Position numbers and translations under genes: made by a program | Notes under the pieces: generated by a model | Database searches by the model: none | What the model was told of the DNA's origin: nothing | The model's input: only the letters and a program-made list of their open reading frames with translations | Source: Ruegeria spongiae | Lineage (GTDB): Bacteria; Pseudomonadota; Alphaproteobacteria; Rhodobacterales; Rhodobacteraceae | DNA: 64,000 nucleotides | NCBI RefSeq assembly: GCF_023502395.1 | Contig: NZ_JAMFMB010000003.1 | Coordinates: 1 to 64,000, forward strand | Direction: 5' to 3' | In this document: positions 10,610 through 19,211 of the stretch, piece after piece | Layout of the letters: the number at the start of each line of letters is the position of its first letter | Position numbering within the stretch: the stretch's first letter is position 1

Positions 10610-12118
10610 TTACGCACCCAGACGCGGGATCTTGTGAGCACCGGTGGCAAAACCGATATGTTTCTGCTCCATGTAAAATTCGAAGGACCAGTCGCCGCCA
10701 TCACGCCCGATACCGCTGGATTTGACGCCGCCGAAGGGCGTGGGCAGGTGGCGGACATTCTCGGAATTTACCCAGATCATCCCCGCTTCCAGCTGGTCGG
10801 TAAAGCGCAAAGCGCGGGTCAGATCGTTGGTCCAGACATAGCCCGTCAGCCCGTATGGCGTGTCATTGGCGAGGGCGAGCGCCTCTTCCTCGGTTTTAAA
10901 TGGGATCGCGGTCAGGACGGGACCAAAGATTTCTTCGCGCGCGATACGCATGTCATTGCTGGCCCCGGTGAACAGCGTGGGACGCACGAAATAACCTGCG
11001 TCACCCACCGTCTCACCCCCGGCAGCAACGGTGGCACCATCCCGCCGCGCGATATCAAAATACGAGGTGACCTTGTTGAAATGCTCCTCGCTGATCAGCG
11101 GCCCGATCTCGGTCGCCGGGTCCAGCGGGTGGCCGACATTGATGTTGTTCACCCGCTCGACCAGCTTCGCCTCGAATTCTTCGCGGATCGTGTCCTGCAC
11201 CAGCAAGCGCGAGGACGAGGTGCAGCGCTCGCCATTGATCGAATAGATCATGAAGATCACCGCATCCAGCGCCCGGTCCAGATCAGCGTCGTCAAAAACG
11301 ATCACCGGGTTCTTGCCGCCCAGCTCCAGATGGTTGCGCTTGAGCGTGTCCGCCCCCTGTTTGGTGATCAGACTGCCAGTCCGGCTTTCGCCGACAAAGG
11401 CAATCGCGCGGATCAGGGGGTGTTCGCACAGTGCGCGGCCCGCATCCTCGCCAAATCCGTTCACCATGTTCAGCGCACCGGGCGGCAGACCCGCCTCTTC
11501 GGCGATCTCGACCAGCAGGCGTGCGGTCAGCGGGCTGGCCTCGGCTGGTTTGTGCACCACCGTGCAGCCCGCCGCCAGCGCCGGAGCAATCTTCCAGGTG
11601 CTCAGCATGAAGGGCGTGTTCCACGGCGTGATGACCCCCACCGGGCCAATCGGTACTCGGGTGGTGACATTCATCAGCGTCGGCGATTTCAGATGTTGAC
11701 CATCGCGGGCCTGTACCACCTGATCGGCGAAATAGCGGAAATTCTCGGCCCCGCGCAGTGCCGCCTTGGACATGAAACGCAATGCCTGTCCGGTGTCCCA
11801 GCACTCACATAGCGCGATTTCCTCGGCGCGCGCCTCGATGCCCGCTGCTACGTTGAACAGGATTTCGCGCCGTTCACCCGCTGACGTGTCGCGCCAACCG
11901 GCAAAGGCTGCCGCCGCCGCCTGTGCCGCCGCGTCGATATCGGCAGCGTCGCCACGCGCCACGTCGCAGATCACGCTCTTGTCCACCGGTGAGATCGTCG
12001 GAAACGTGCCACCCGATCCGCCCCGATCCTGCCCTGCGATGCGATGCCGGATACCCTTGGCGCGAAACCGGGTCAGGAACCCGTCGAGTCGTTCGATGTT
12101 CTGGGACAGCGCTGTCAT
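10610..12118 (-). CDS. hpaE: 5-carboxymethyl-2-hydroxymuconate semialdehyde dehydrogenase
   Basis: NAD-dependent oxidation of the HpaD ring-cleavage product. A 502-residue aldehyde dehydrogenase with the expected catalytic Glu in LELGGKNPVIVF and catalytic Cys in NGERCTSSSRLL. The substrate-specific assignment comes from its position directly upstream of hpaD and directly after hpaF, with a 4-bp overlap with hpaF, and from the HpaE-like C-terminus with its THE-type PTPFGGVKSSGIGRDGG. The N-terminus (about 30 residues before the ALDH core) matches the family. Confidence 0.9.
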   Translation of the reverse strand: MTALSQNIERLDGFLTRFRAKGIRHRIAGQDRGGSGGTFPTISPVDKSVICDVARGDAADIDAAAQAAAAAFAGWRDTSAGERREILFNVAAGIEARAEEIALCECWDTGQALRFMSKAALRGAENFRYFADQVVQARDGQHLKSPTLMNVTTRVPIGPVGVITPWNTPFMLSTWKIAPALAAGCTVVHKPAEASPLTARLLVEIAEEAGLPPGALNMVNGFGEDAGRALCEHPLIRAIAFVGESRTGSLITKQGADTLKRNHLELGGKNPVIVFDDADLDRALDAVIFMIYSINGERCTSSSRLLVQDTIREEFEAKLVERVNNINVGHPLDPATEIGPLISEEHFNKVTSYFDIARRDGATVAAGGETVGDAGYFVRPTLFTGASNDMRIAREEIFGPVLTAIPFKTEEEALALANDTPYGLTGYVWTNDLTRALRFTDQLEAGMIWVNSENVRHLPTPFGGVKSSGIGRDGGDWSFEFYMEQKHIGFATGAHKIPRLGA

Positions 12119-12504
12119 CGGGGGCCTCCAAGGTGTTCACGGATCGTGCCGGTTTTGGGCGACAGCTCGGGGTCAATGTCGCGCATCTCCAGCGACAGGG
12201 CCAGCGAGTTCTGCGCCATGTAAGGCGCAAGAAATTCTTCCGCCGCGCGGAACAGTACATCCGCCGCTGCCTTGCGGGTTTCCATCGGGCGACCGGCCCG
12301 CAACCGGACCGAGATATCGACAAAGCCATGCTTGGGATCGCCATCGGCAATGGCATAGTGATCGGCGCGCAAGGCCCGCACCTGCAGCCCGGCCAGAGGA
12401 AACGCCTCGATCCCGGCAGCAGCCTGTCGCAGATGCGCGCATAGTGCCGAGATATCGACGCAGTCATCCAGATTTGCCGAATATTCGATCGACAGGTGCG
12501 GCAT
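12115..12504 (-). CDS. hpaF: 5-carboxymethyl-2-hydroxymuconate delta-isomerase
   Basis: A 129-residue tautomerase-superfamily trimer subunit that isomerises 5-carboxymethyl-2-hydroxymuconate. Start at ATG 12504, because GGAGA lies 7 bp upstream and because the second residue is then Pro (MPHLSIEYS), which becomes the N-terminal catalytic proline after Met removal. The longer upstream frame would bury that proline. It is the first gene of the hpa operon (hpaF-hpaE-hpaD-decarboxylase-hpaG-hpaH). The stop overlaps hpaE by 4 bp. Confidence 0.9.
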   Translation of the reverse strand: MPHLSIEYSANLDDCVDISALCAHLRQAAAGIEAFPLAGLQVRALRADHYAIADGDPKHGFVDISVRLRAGRPMETRKAAADVLFRAAEEFLAPYMAQNSLALSLEMRDIDPELSPKTGTIREHLGGPR

Positions 12505-12527
12505 CACAGGTTCTCCGACTCTATTAG

Positions 12528-12539
12528 TTATCATGTTAA
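12528..12539. promoter_or_regulatory. Candidate operator upstream of hpaF
   Basis: TTATCATGTTAA is a near-perfect 12-bp palindrome (10 of 12 positions) in the AT-rich 85-bp gap between hpaF and the mutarotase gene. It is placed where a promoter for hpaF would lie and is flanked by ATTA and TAAT. MarR-family HpaR repressors are known to bind AT-rich dyads at hpa promoters, but no hpaR gene is in the window. That this is an operator is inference. Confidence 0.3.
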
Positions 12540-12589
12540 TGAAAATGTAGGAAAAAGTCAACGAACTGGTTCCGTGTGCAATACCGTGA

Positions 12590-13597
12590 TCAGATAAGGT
12601 GTTGAAATCTGAACTGGCTGTGACTGCGGTATGCCCTGTCCGGGGTCAGAATCGCGTCGGGAAAACGCGTCTGGTTCATCGCATCCGGCCAGACCTGCGG
12701 CTCAAGCGCAAGACCGCCATACCGTTGATACGGCCCGCCTTGCAGGCCGAGGCGATCCGGCTCATCGAATTGGCTGTTGGTGTAAATCTGCAAGCCTGGC
12801 TCGGTGGTGTGGAGGCTCATGCCCAGCAATCCATCAGACGACATCAATCGCCCCACTTGGCGCAGTTCTGACCGTTCGGATGACAGGCAGAGATTGTGGT
12901 CGAAAGGGTGATCACCAACCGCGCGGAGCTGGCGAAAGTCGAACCCGGTGCCCGCGACGGGATGCTGTACGCCGGTAGGGATCAGATCGCCATCAACCGG
13001 CAGGTAGTGATCCGCGGCAATCTCAAGCTGATGGTCCCGGATACTGCCGCTGCCATCCAGAATGAAGTAGTTATGAGGTGCGAAACTGCAGGGTGTTTCC
13101 TGATCGGAGTGCGCCTCGATCACGATTTCCAGCACCGCACTAGGCCGGATCGCATAAGTGACCTCCACGCCCAGATTGCCGGGAAAGCCCATTTGACCAT
13201 CTGGCATTTCCAACGTCAGCGTCACCGCATCCTCGGTCTGTGCGGCCAATGACCAGAGCAACTTGTCACTGCCCTGACGGCCTCCATGCAATGTATGGCG
13301 GCCACGGAAATTCCGGTCAGTTTGGTGCCAGCGCCCGCCTGCGCGAAACCGCCCCTGCGCGATCCGATTGGCAAAGCGCCCGACAATGGCCCCGAAGTAG
13401 GCGCCGCTTTGCAGGTAATCCGCTAGCCTGGGCCAACCCAGCACCAGCGGATAGGCGACCCCGTCCAGCCGCAGGTCCTGCAGTATCGCCCCATAGGTCA
13501 GCACCTGCGCGCATAACCCGTCTCGGGCAATGGCAATGCGCTGAACCTGCCGACCATCGGGCAGCGCTCCGAAGCGTGTGACCCGCGCAGGACTCAT
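12590..13597 (-). CDS. Aldose 1-epimerase family protein (mutarotase)
   Basis: A 335-residue galactose-mutarotase-like beta-sandwich enzyme that interconverts alpha and beta anomers of free sugars. Recognisable are FANRIAQGRF, the His-containing RGRHTLHGG, PHNYFILDGSG and the C-terminal Glu region GLALEPQVWPD. It overlaps the aldehyde dehydrogenase gene by 4 bp and is the last gene of the nucleoside/deoxyribose operon. A role on deoxyribose or ribose (DeoM-like) is therefore as plausible as galactose. The assignment galM by name alone would be misleading. Confidence 0.88.
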   Translation of the reverse strand: MSPARVTRFGALPDGRQVQRIAIARDGLCAQVLTYGAILQDLRLDGVAYPLVLGWPRLADYLQSGAYFGAIVGRFANRIAQGRFRAGGRWHQTDRNFRGRHTLHGGRQGSDKLLWSLAAQTEDAVTLTLEMPDGQMGFPGNLGVEVTYAIRPSAVLEIVIEAHSDQETPCSFAPHNYFILDGSGSIRDHQLEIAADHYLPVDGDLIPTGVQHPVAGTGFDFRQLRAVGDHPFDHNLCLSSERSELRQVGRLMSSDGLLGMSLHTTEPGLQIYTNSQFDEPDRLGLQGGPYQRYGGLALEPQVWPDAMNQTRFPDAILTPDRAYRSHSQFRFQHLI

Positions 13598-15966
13598 TCG
13601 CCGTAGGGGATCCAGACGTTTTTGACCTCGGTTGCCTGCCGCAGATATTCCTGACCTTCGGCCTGTTCGGGGTTCAGCCAGTCGATGGCCTTGCCATAAT
13701 TCACCCAGGTCCGTTTCAGGTTGGCAGCGGCGGCGTGTTCCACCATCTTCGACCCCTCGGCCGAGCCGTGATACCAGACCCCGTCGACGCCATAGTGATC
13801 GGCCAGCGTCTTGCTCAGCTCGTCCCGATCTCCGGTCACGATATTGACCACCCCGCCCGGCAAGTCGGAAGTGTCGAGGACCTGATAGAGGTCGGTGGCC
13901 ACCAGCGGATGTACCGGCGAGGGCACTGCCACTACAGTGTTGCCCATGGCAATTGCCGGTGCCACGAGAGAGACAAAGCCCAGCAACGGTGCCTCATCCG
14001 GGCAGGCGATGCCCATCACGCCGACCGGTTCCTTCATCGCCACGGTCACGCCGCGCACCGGCACCGAATGCACCTGCCCGTCATATTTGTCGGCCCAGGC
14101 GGCATAAGTGAACAGCCGGTTGACGGCGGCGTCGACCTCTTGCGCGGCGGATTTGACCGATGCTCCGGTCATTGCGCTCAGACGGGCCCCGAACTCTTCA
14201 GCGCGTGCAGCGAGGTTTTCACCGATGAAATAAAGGATCTGCGCTTTGTTATGCCCCGAGGCTTTGACCCAGCCGCCCGATGCCGCAGTCGCCGCCTCGA
14301 CCGCGTTGCGAATGTCCTTGCGGTTGCCCAGTCCCACATGGCTGATCAGCTTGCCTTTGGGGTTGGTCACCGGTGCGCTATAGCCGCTATCGGGCCGCGC
14401 CTGCTTGCCGCCGACATACATCTTGGCGGTGCGGTCGATGCCCTCACCGCCCCCTTCGCTGAGCGCATGAGGTTTGGCCGGAGCGGCATCCTTCAGCGAC
14501 TTAAGGTAGCTCGGTTTGACATATTCATAGAGCCCCTCGCGCCCGCCTTCGCGCCCGAACCCGCTTTCACGGTAACCGCCGAAGCCTGCGGCGGCGTCAA
14601 ATTGGTTGGTGCAGTTGACCCAGATCACCCCCGCCTTGATCTGCGGCGCGACACCAAGGGCGAGGTTGATATTTTCGGTCCAGACGCTGGCCGCCAGCCC
14701 GTAGCGGCTGTTATTGGCTAGCTGCACCGCCTCGGCGGGGGTGCGGAAATTCATCGAGACCAGAACCGGGCCGAAGATCTCTTCCTGCGCCAGAGTGTCA
14801 CCTGCCTCGATCCCGGTCAGCAGGGTCGGCGGATAATAACAGCCATTCTCCGGCAAGGAGGCTTCGCCGCGAAACGCTGTGGCACCCTCGGCCACGCCCT
14901 GATCCACCATCGCGGTGATCTGCTTGTGTTGGACCGGATCGACGACGCAACCAATATCGATGGACTTGTCCAGCGGGTCTCCTACCCGCAGGCTCTGCAT
15001 CCGCAGCCGCAATCGGTCATGAAAGGTCTCGGCGATGTTCTCCTGTACCAGCAGGCGCGACCCGGCGCAGCAGACCTGCCCCTGATTGAACCAGATCGCA
15101 TCCACGATCCCTTCGATCGCGCTGTCCATATCGGCGTCGTCGAAGACGATGAAGGGGGATTTTCCGCCCAGTTCCAGCGTCAGCTTCTTGCCGGTCCCGG
15201 CGGTCTGTTCGCGCAGGATGCGACCCACCCGGGTTGAACCGGTAAAAGCCACCTTGGCCACGTCCTTGTGTTCGGCAATCATCGCGCCGACGGGACCGTG
15301 GCCGGTTACGATGTTCACCACACCCTCGGTCAGCCCCGCCTCGACACAGATCTCGGCAAACAGAAGCGCGGTGAGCGAGGTGTATTCAGCCGGTTTCAGC
15401 ACCACCGCATTGCCCATCGCCAGCGCCGGAGCGATCTTCCATGCCAGCATCAGGAAGGGGAAGTTCCACGGGATCACCTGTCCGGCGACACCGATCGGCT
15501 CATAGCCCTGCATCTCGCTTTCCACCAGCTGTGCCCAACCGGCGTGATGGTAAAAATGGCGTGCGGCCAGCGGAATGTCCGCATCGCGGCTTTCGCGGAT
15601 CGGTTTGCCATTGTCGAGGCTTTCCAGCACGGCAAACAGACGGGCGTGTTTCTGGATCAGCCGTGCCAGCGCATATAGATGCCGCGCCCGCCCGGCCCCG
15701 CCAAGCGCAGCCCAGCCTTTCTGCGCTTTCGAGGCGGCTTTGACGGCGGCGTCCACATCCTTGGCCGTAGCCTCGGTCAGCGACGCCAGCACCTCGCCAT
15801 TTGCAGGGTTCACGCTGTCGAAACACGCCTTGCCGGGCTTGGTGAAAGCTCCGCCGATGAACAGGCCGAACGTGCGATCATGGCGGTCGAGCCAGGCGTT
15901 CACCTCGGACGCGCTTTCGGGGGCGGTGCCGTAATCCATGGTCTTGAAGATCTCTGAAACTGTCAT
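13594..15966 (-). CDS. Tandem two-domain aldehyde dehydrogenase
   Basis: A 790-residue protein with two aldehyde dehydrogenase modules. The first (residues 30-500) is complete: Glu265 in LELGGKSPF and the catalytic Cys pair 299-300 in NQGQVCCAGS. The second (about 510-790) has the NAD-binding half (MKEPVGVMGIACPDE, VPSPVHPL) but ends without a normal catalytic Cys segment, so it is probably non-catalytic. It lies 10 bp after deoC. Since DeoC releases acetaldehyde, oxidation of acetaldehyde to acetate is a sensible inferred role. It overlaps the mutarotase gene by 4 bp. Confidence 0.88.
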   Translation of the reverse strand: MTVSEIFKTMDYGTAPESASEVNAWLDRHDRTFGLFIGGAFTKPGKACFDSVNPANGEVLASLTEATAKDVDAAVKAASKAQKGWAALGGAGRARHLYALARLIQKHARLFAVLESLDNGKPIRESRDADIPLAARHFYHHAGWAQLVESEMQGYEPIGVAGQVIPWNFPFLMLAWKIAPALAMGNAVVLKPAEYTSLTALLFAEICVEAGLTEGVVNIVTGHGPVGAMIAEHKDVAKVAFTGSTRVGRILREQTAGTGKKLTLELGGKSPFIVFDDADMDSAIEGIVDAIWFNQGQVCCAGSRLLVQENIAETFHDRLRLRMQSLRVGDPLDKSIDIGCVVDPVQHKQITAMVDQGVAEGATAFRGEASLPENGCYYPPTLLTGIEAGDTLAQEEIFGPVLVSMNFRTPAEAVQLANNSRYGLAASVWTENINLALGVAPQIKAGVIWVNCTNQFDAAAGFGGYRESGFGREGGREGLYEYVKPSYLKSLKDAAPAKPHALSEGGGEGIDRTAKMYVGGKQARPDSGYSAPVTNPKGKLISHVGLGNRKDIRNAVEAATAASGGWVKASGHNKAQILYFIGENLAARAEEFGARLSAMTGASVKSAAQEVDAAVNRLFTYAAWADKYDGQVHSVPVRGVTVAMKEPVGVMGIACPDEAPLLGFVSLVAPAIAMGNTVVAVPSPVHPLVATDLYQVLDTSDLPGGVVNIVTGDRDELSKTLADHYGVDGVWYHGSAEGSKMVEHAAAANLKRTWVNYGKAIDWLNPEQAEGQEYLRQATEVKNVWIPYGE

Positions 15967-15976
15967 GCCCTGTATC

Positions 15977-16993
15977 CTAGCTGATGCCGTGGCGAAACGC
16001 GGCCGAGTAGCGGCCCGTTACGAAATGTTCGAGTTGGCGTTCGATGTCGCCCAGAAGGCTGGAGGCGCCAAAGCGGAACAGGTCCGGCTCCAGCCAATCA
16101 TTGCCGCGCTCTTCCTTCATCAGCGACATGTAGACCAGCGCATCCTTGGCCTTTGATATCCCACCCGCCGGTTTAAAGCCGATCTTGTAGCCGGTGCGCG
16201 CCTCGTATTCGCGTGTGGTGCGCACCATGGTGAGGCTGACGGGGAGCGTTGCGTTGACGCTTTCCTTACCGGTCGAGGTCTTGATGAAATCGGCCCCCGC
16301 CATCATGCAGACATGAGAGGCGCGCGCCACATTGCGCAGGCTGCCCAGATTGCCGGTCGAGATGATCGCCTTCACATGCGCCTCGCCGCAGGCCTCGCGA
16401 TAGGCGCGCATCTCGTCATAAAGCGCCTGCCAGTCGCCACTCAGCACGTGGCGGCGCGAAATGACGATGTCGATTTCAGCTGCACCGGCCTTGACCGATT
16501 CCTCGATCTCCTGCACCCGCAGGTGGAACGGGCTGAGCGCGTCGGGAAAGCCGGTCGAGACGGCGGCAACCGGGATGCCGCTGCCCTCGAGCGCCTCGAC
16601 CGCCGTGCCGATCATGTCGTGATAGACGCAGACAGCGCCGGTGGTGATGTTGAGGTCTTGGACCCCCAGCGCCTCAACAAGGTCCTGGCGCAATGGGCGT
16701 TTGGCCTTGGCGCAAAGGCGGCGGACTTTGCCGCGCGTGTCGTCACCGTTGAGCGTCGTCAGGTCCATCAGCGTGATCGCGCGCAGCAGCCAGGCGGCCT
16801 GATAGTCCTTCTTGACGCTGCGCCGCGCACCGAGGCTACCAGCGCGGCGTTCCACGGCAGAGGTGTTGGCCTGAACCGAGGACACCCAATCAAGGTCTAG
16901 TGGTATGCCGGGATTGCGCGGGAACCGCGCAGGGTGCGGCGCGACGGGCAGTTGGTCCGCCGTTTGGGTGATGTCTTTGCTGGAAACAGTCAC
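15977..16993 (-). CDS. deoC: Deoxyribose-phosphate aldolase
   Basis: Cleaves 2-deoxyribose-5-phosphate to glyceraldehyde-3-phosphate and acetaldehyde in the cytosol. The 338 residues form a class I TIM-barrel aldolase of the longer DeoC type. The Schiff-base Lys is expected in AHVKAIISTGN or in FIKTSTGKES, both of which are present. GTG start overlapping the deoB stop by 4 bp, with GAGGAG upstream inside deoB. It sits between deoB and the aldehyde dehydrogenase, which gives a complete route from deoxyribose-1-phosphate to acetate and glycolysis. Confidence 0.95.
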   Translation of the reverse strand: MTVSSKDITQTADQLPVAPHPARFPRNPGIPLDLDWVSSVQANTSAVERRAGSLGARRSVKKDYQAAWLLRAITLMDLTTLNGDDTRGKVRRLCAKAKRPLRQDLVEALGVQDLNITTGAVCVYHDMIGTAVEALEGSGIPVAAVSTGFPDALSPFHLRVQEIEESVKAGAAEIDIVISRRHVLSGDWQALYDEMRAYREACGEAHVKAIISTGNLGSLRNVARASHVCMMAGADFIKTSTGKESVNATLPVSLTMVRTTREYEARTGYKIGFKPAGGISKAKDALVYMSLMKEERGNDWLEPDLFRFGASSLLGDIERQLEHFVTGRYSAAFRHGIS

Positions 16994-18192
16994 TGTTTCT
17001 CTCCTCGCAGGGGCAGGAAGCTGGCGCCATGTGGCGTGGCGGGTACGCCCAGATGGGCGGCGATGCTGGCACCGATATCGGCGAAACCGCGCACACCCAG
17101 CGAACCGGGGGCCAGGGATTTGGATTTGATGAGAACCGGCACCTGTTCTCTTGTGTGATCGGTGCCAGCCCAGGTGGGATCGTTGCCGTGATCGGCGGTG
17201 ATGATGAGCAGGTCGTCGGGGGCCATTTTTGCAAATAGCTCGGGCAGGCGCGCGTCAAAGTCTTCCAGCGCGCCCGCATAGCCCAGCGGGTCGCGGGCAT
17301 GGCCGAACTCGGTGTCGAAATCGACGAAATTGGCAAACATGAGGCCACCCTCCTGCAGGTCGTCCATGGCGGCAAGTGTCAGGTCAAACAGGGCCATGTT
17401 GCCATGGGTCTTGCGGGAATCGGTGATGCCGCGTCCGGCATAGATGTCACTGATCTTGCCCATGGCCAGAACCTGCCGCCCGGCAGCGGTCAAATTGTCA
17501 AGCAGCGTATCCTCATCGGGAGGCATGGTGAAATCGCGGCGGTTGCCGGTGCGTTTGAAATCCTCGGGCGTGGTGCCCACAAAAGGCCGGGCGATGATGC
17601 GACCGACGCGATAGTCGTCGCAGATCACCCGGGCGATGCGGCAGAGGTCATAGAGGCGATCAAGGCCGAAATGTTCCTCATGGGCGGCAATCTGCAGCAC
17701 GGAATCGGCCGAGGTATAGACGATGGGTTTGCCCGTGCGGATGTGTTCTTTGCCCAGTTCGCGCAGGACCGGCATGCCCGAGGCGTGTTTGTTACCAAGG
17801 ATACCCGGCAGGTCGGCTTGCGCGATCAGCGCATCAAGCAGCGCTTGCGGAAACGAGCATTCCAACGCTTCGAAGACATGCGGTGGCTCCATCACCGGCA
17901 GGCCGGTGATCTCCCAATGGCCCGAAGGTGTGTCCTTTCCCCGTCCCACCTCGCGCCCCACCGCCCAAATTGCGTTTGGGCGTGGTTGCGGATCGCTCCA
18001 GGCGGTGTCGCTGGAATGGGCCAGAGCCTGATAAAGCCCCATATCGGCGAGGTTCGGCAGGACCAGCCCGGCCTCGCCCCGCGCATCGAGGATATGGCCA
18101 ACAGTGCTCGACCCTTCGTCCCCGAACGCAGCCGCATCCGGCGCGCCACCGATGGCGACGGAATCCATCACGATAAGCAAGGCGCGGGTCAT
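16990..18192 (-). CDS. deoB: Phosphopentomutase
   Basis: Converts (deoxy)ribose-1-phosphate to the 5-phosphate. A 400-residue alkaline-phosphatase-superfamily enzyme. Metal ligands are visible in the N-terminal IVMDSVAIGGAPDA, in NFVDFDTEFGHARDP and in ITADHGNDPTW; the DTPSGHWE segment is diagnostic. It overlaps both the regulator gene upstream and deoC downstream by 4 bp. A nucleoside phosphorylase (deoA or deoD) that would supply its substrate is not in this operon. Confidence 0.97.
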   Translation of the reverse strand: MTRALLIVMDSVAIGGAPDAAAFGDEGSSTVGHILDARGEAGLVLPNLADMGLYQALAHSSDTAWSDPQPRPNAIWAVGREVGRGKDTPSGHWEITGLPVMEPPHVFEALECSFPQALLDALIAQADLPGILGNKHASGMPVLRELGKEHIRTGKPIVYTSADSVLQIAAHEEHFGLDRLYDLCRIARVICDDYRVGRIIARPFVGTTPEDFKRTGNRRDFTMPPDEDTLLDNLTAAGRQVLAMGKISDIYAGRGITDSRKTHGNMALFDLTLAAMDDLQEGGLMFANFVDFDTEFGHARDPLGYAGALEDFDARLPELFAKMAPDDLLIITADHGNDPTWAGTDHTREQVPVLIKSKSLAPGSLGVRGFADIGASIAAHLGVPATPHGASFLPLRGEKQ

Positions 18193-19175
18193 GAGGTGCC
18201 ACCGAAACTGACGGGGGCCTCGGACAGGACGGCGCGGGCCAGATGCTCGTCCAGCACGATCTCGTCGATCAGGCCCGAGCGCAGCACGCCCAGCACCGCT
18301 TGCGTCTTGCGCAATCCAGCAGCCATGCCCAGCACGCGGCGGCCCGCCAGTTCCTGCCCCCGCATGCCCACTGTCTTGCGGCCCAGTTCGGTTTCCACGA
18401 TGCGACCATGAATATCATAGAAACTGCCCGCAATATCGCCCACCACACCTGCTGCGCGCAGGTCGTTCAATTCCTGCGCGCTGATCTCCTGCGTGCGGGC
18501 CAGATTGCTTTCTGCGTCGATCGAACCGATGCCGACCACAAAGATGTCGGATTTTCGGGCCAGCTCCATCAATTCCTGCACGCTCTGATAGGACTGGAAG
18601 CTTTCGCGTTCCTCGACCGAAGAGGCAAGATACGGCACCGGCAGGAAATAGGCCTCTCCCCCGGTTTTGCGCTGCATCTGCATTACCACGTCCAGCGGGT
18701 TGGCGGAGAGCTTGCGCAACAGGCTGCCGGTGATCGAGACGATTTTCAGATCAGACCGCTGAGCCGCGTGCATCGCGGCCACGGCAGCACTCATGGTTTC
18801 GCCCATGCCGACGCCGATCTGGGTGATCGCCTTTTTCTCCAGCAGGTGCGACAGGTAGTGCCCGGCGGCCTCGCCCACGCTCTGCAGCAGCGCCTCATGG
18901 TCGTCGCGCCCGGACATGCCCGCCGAGGCCACGGTGCAGCGGGTCAGGCCAAAGCTCTGCTTCAGGCGGTTTTCCAGATCCAGCAGCTCTTCCGAGCCGC
19001 CCTCGATCCGGATGGTGACATAGCCCTGTTCCAGCGCGTGGTTGATCAGCCGGTGCACCTTGGACTGGGACATCTCAAGTTCGCGGGCGATCTGCGACTG
19101 GGTCTGGCCTGCCACAAAGGACATCCAGGCCGTCTTGGTCGACAGGTATCTGAGAGTGTCAGTGCTCTTTTTCAT
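18189..19175 (-). CDS. SorC-family sugar-binding transcriptional regulator (DeoR-like)
   Basis: A 328-residue regulator. A helix-turn-helix at about residues 18-50 (FVAGQTQSQIARELEMSQSKVHRLI) precedes a SorC/DeoR effector domain with a NagB-like fold (VGVGMGETMSAAV, FVVGIGSID, GDIAGSFYD). It lies between the nucleoside transporter genes and deoB, overlapping deoB by 4 bp, so it probably controls this operon in response to a (deoxy)ribose phosphate, as Bacillus DeoR does. It starts 36 bp after the last permease gene. Confidence 0.9.
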   Translation of the reverse strand: MKKSTDTLRYLSTKTAWMSFVAGQTQSQIARELEMSQSKVHRLINHALEQGYVTIRIEGGSEELLDLENRLKQSFGLTRCTVASAGMSGRDDHEALLQSVGEAAGHYLSHLLEKKAITQIGVGMGETMSAAVAAMHAAQRSDLKIVSITGSLLRKLSANPLDVVMQMQRKTGGEAYFLPVPYLASSVEERESFQSYQSVQELMELARKSDIFVVGIGSIDAESNLARTQEISAQELNDLRAAGVVGDIAGSFYDIHGRIVETELGRKTVGMRGQELAGRRVLGMAAGLRKTQAVLGVLRSGLIDEIVLDEHLARAVLSEAPVSFGGTS

Positions 19176-19211
19176 CTCACGACTCTGCGGTGTGCGGCTG
19201 ACCCGTTTGGG

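Noticed and set aside
9470-11812. A 780-codon open frame on the plus strand opposite hpaD and hpaE
   Set aside because: Antisense shadow of two well-supported enzymes; low-complexity sequence rich in His, Arg and Gly with no recognisable domain.
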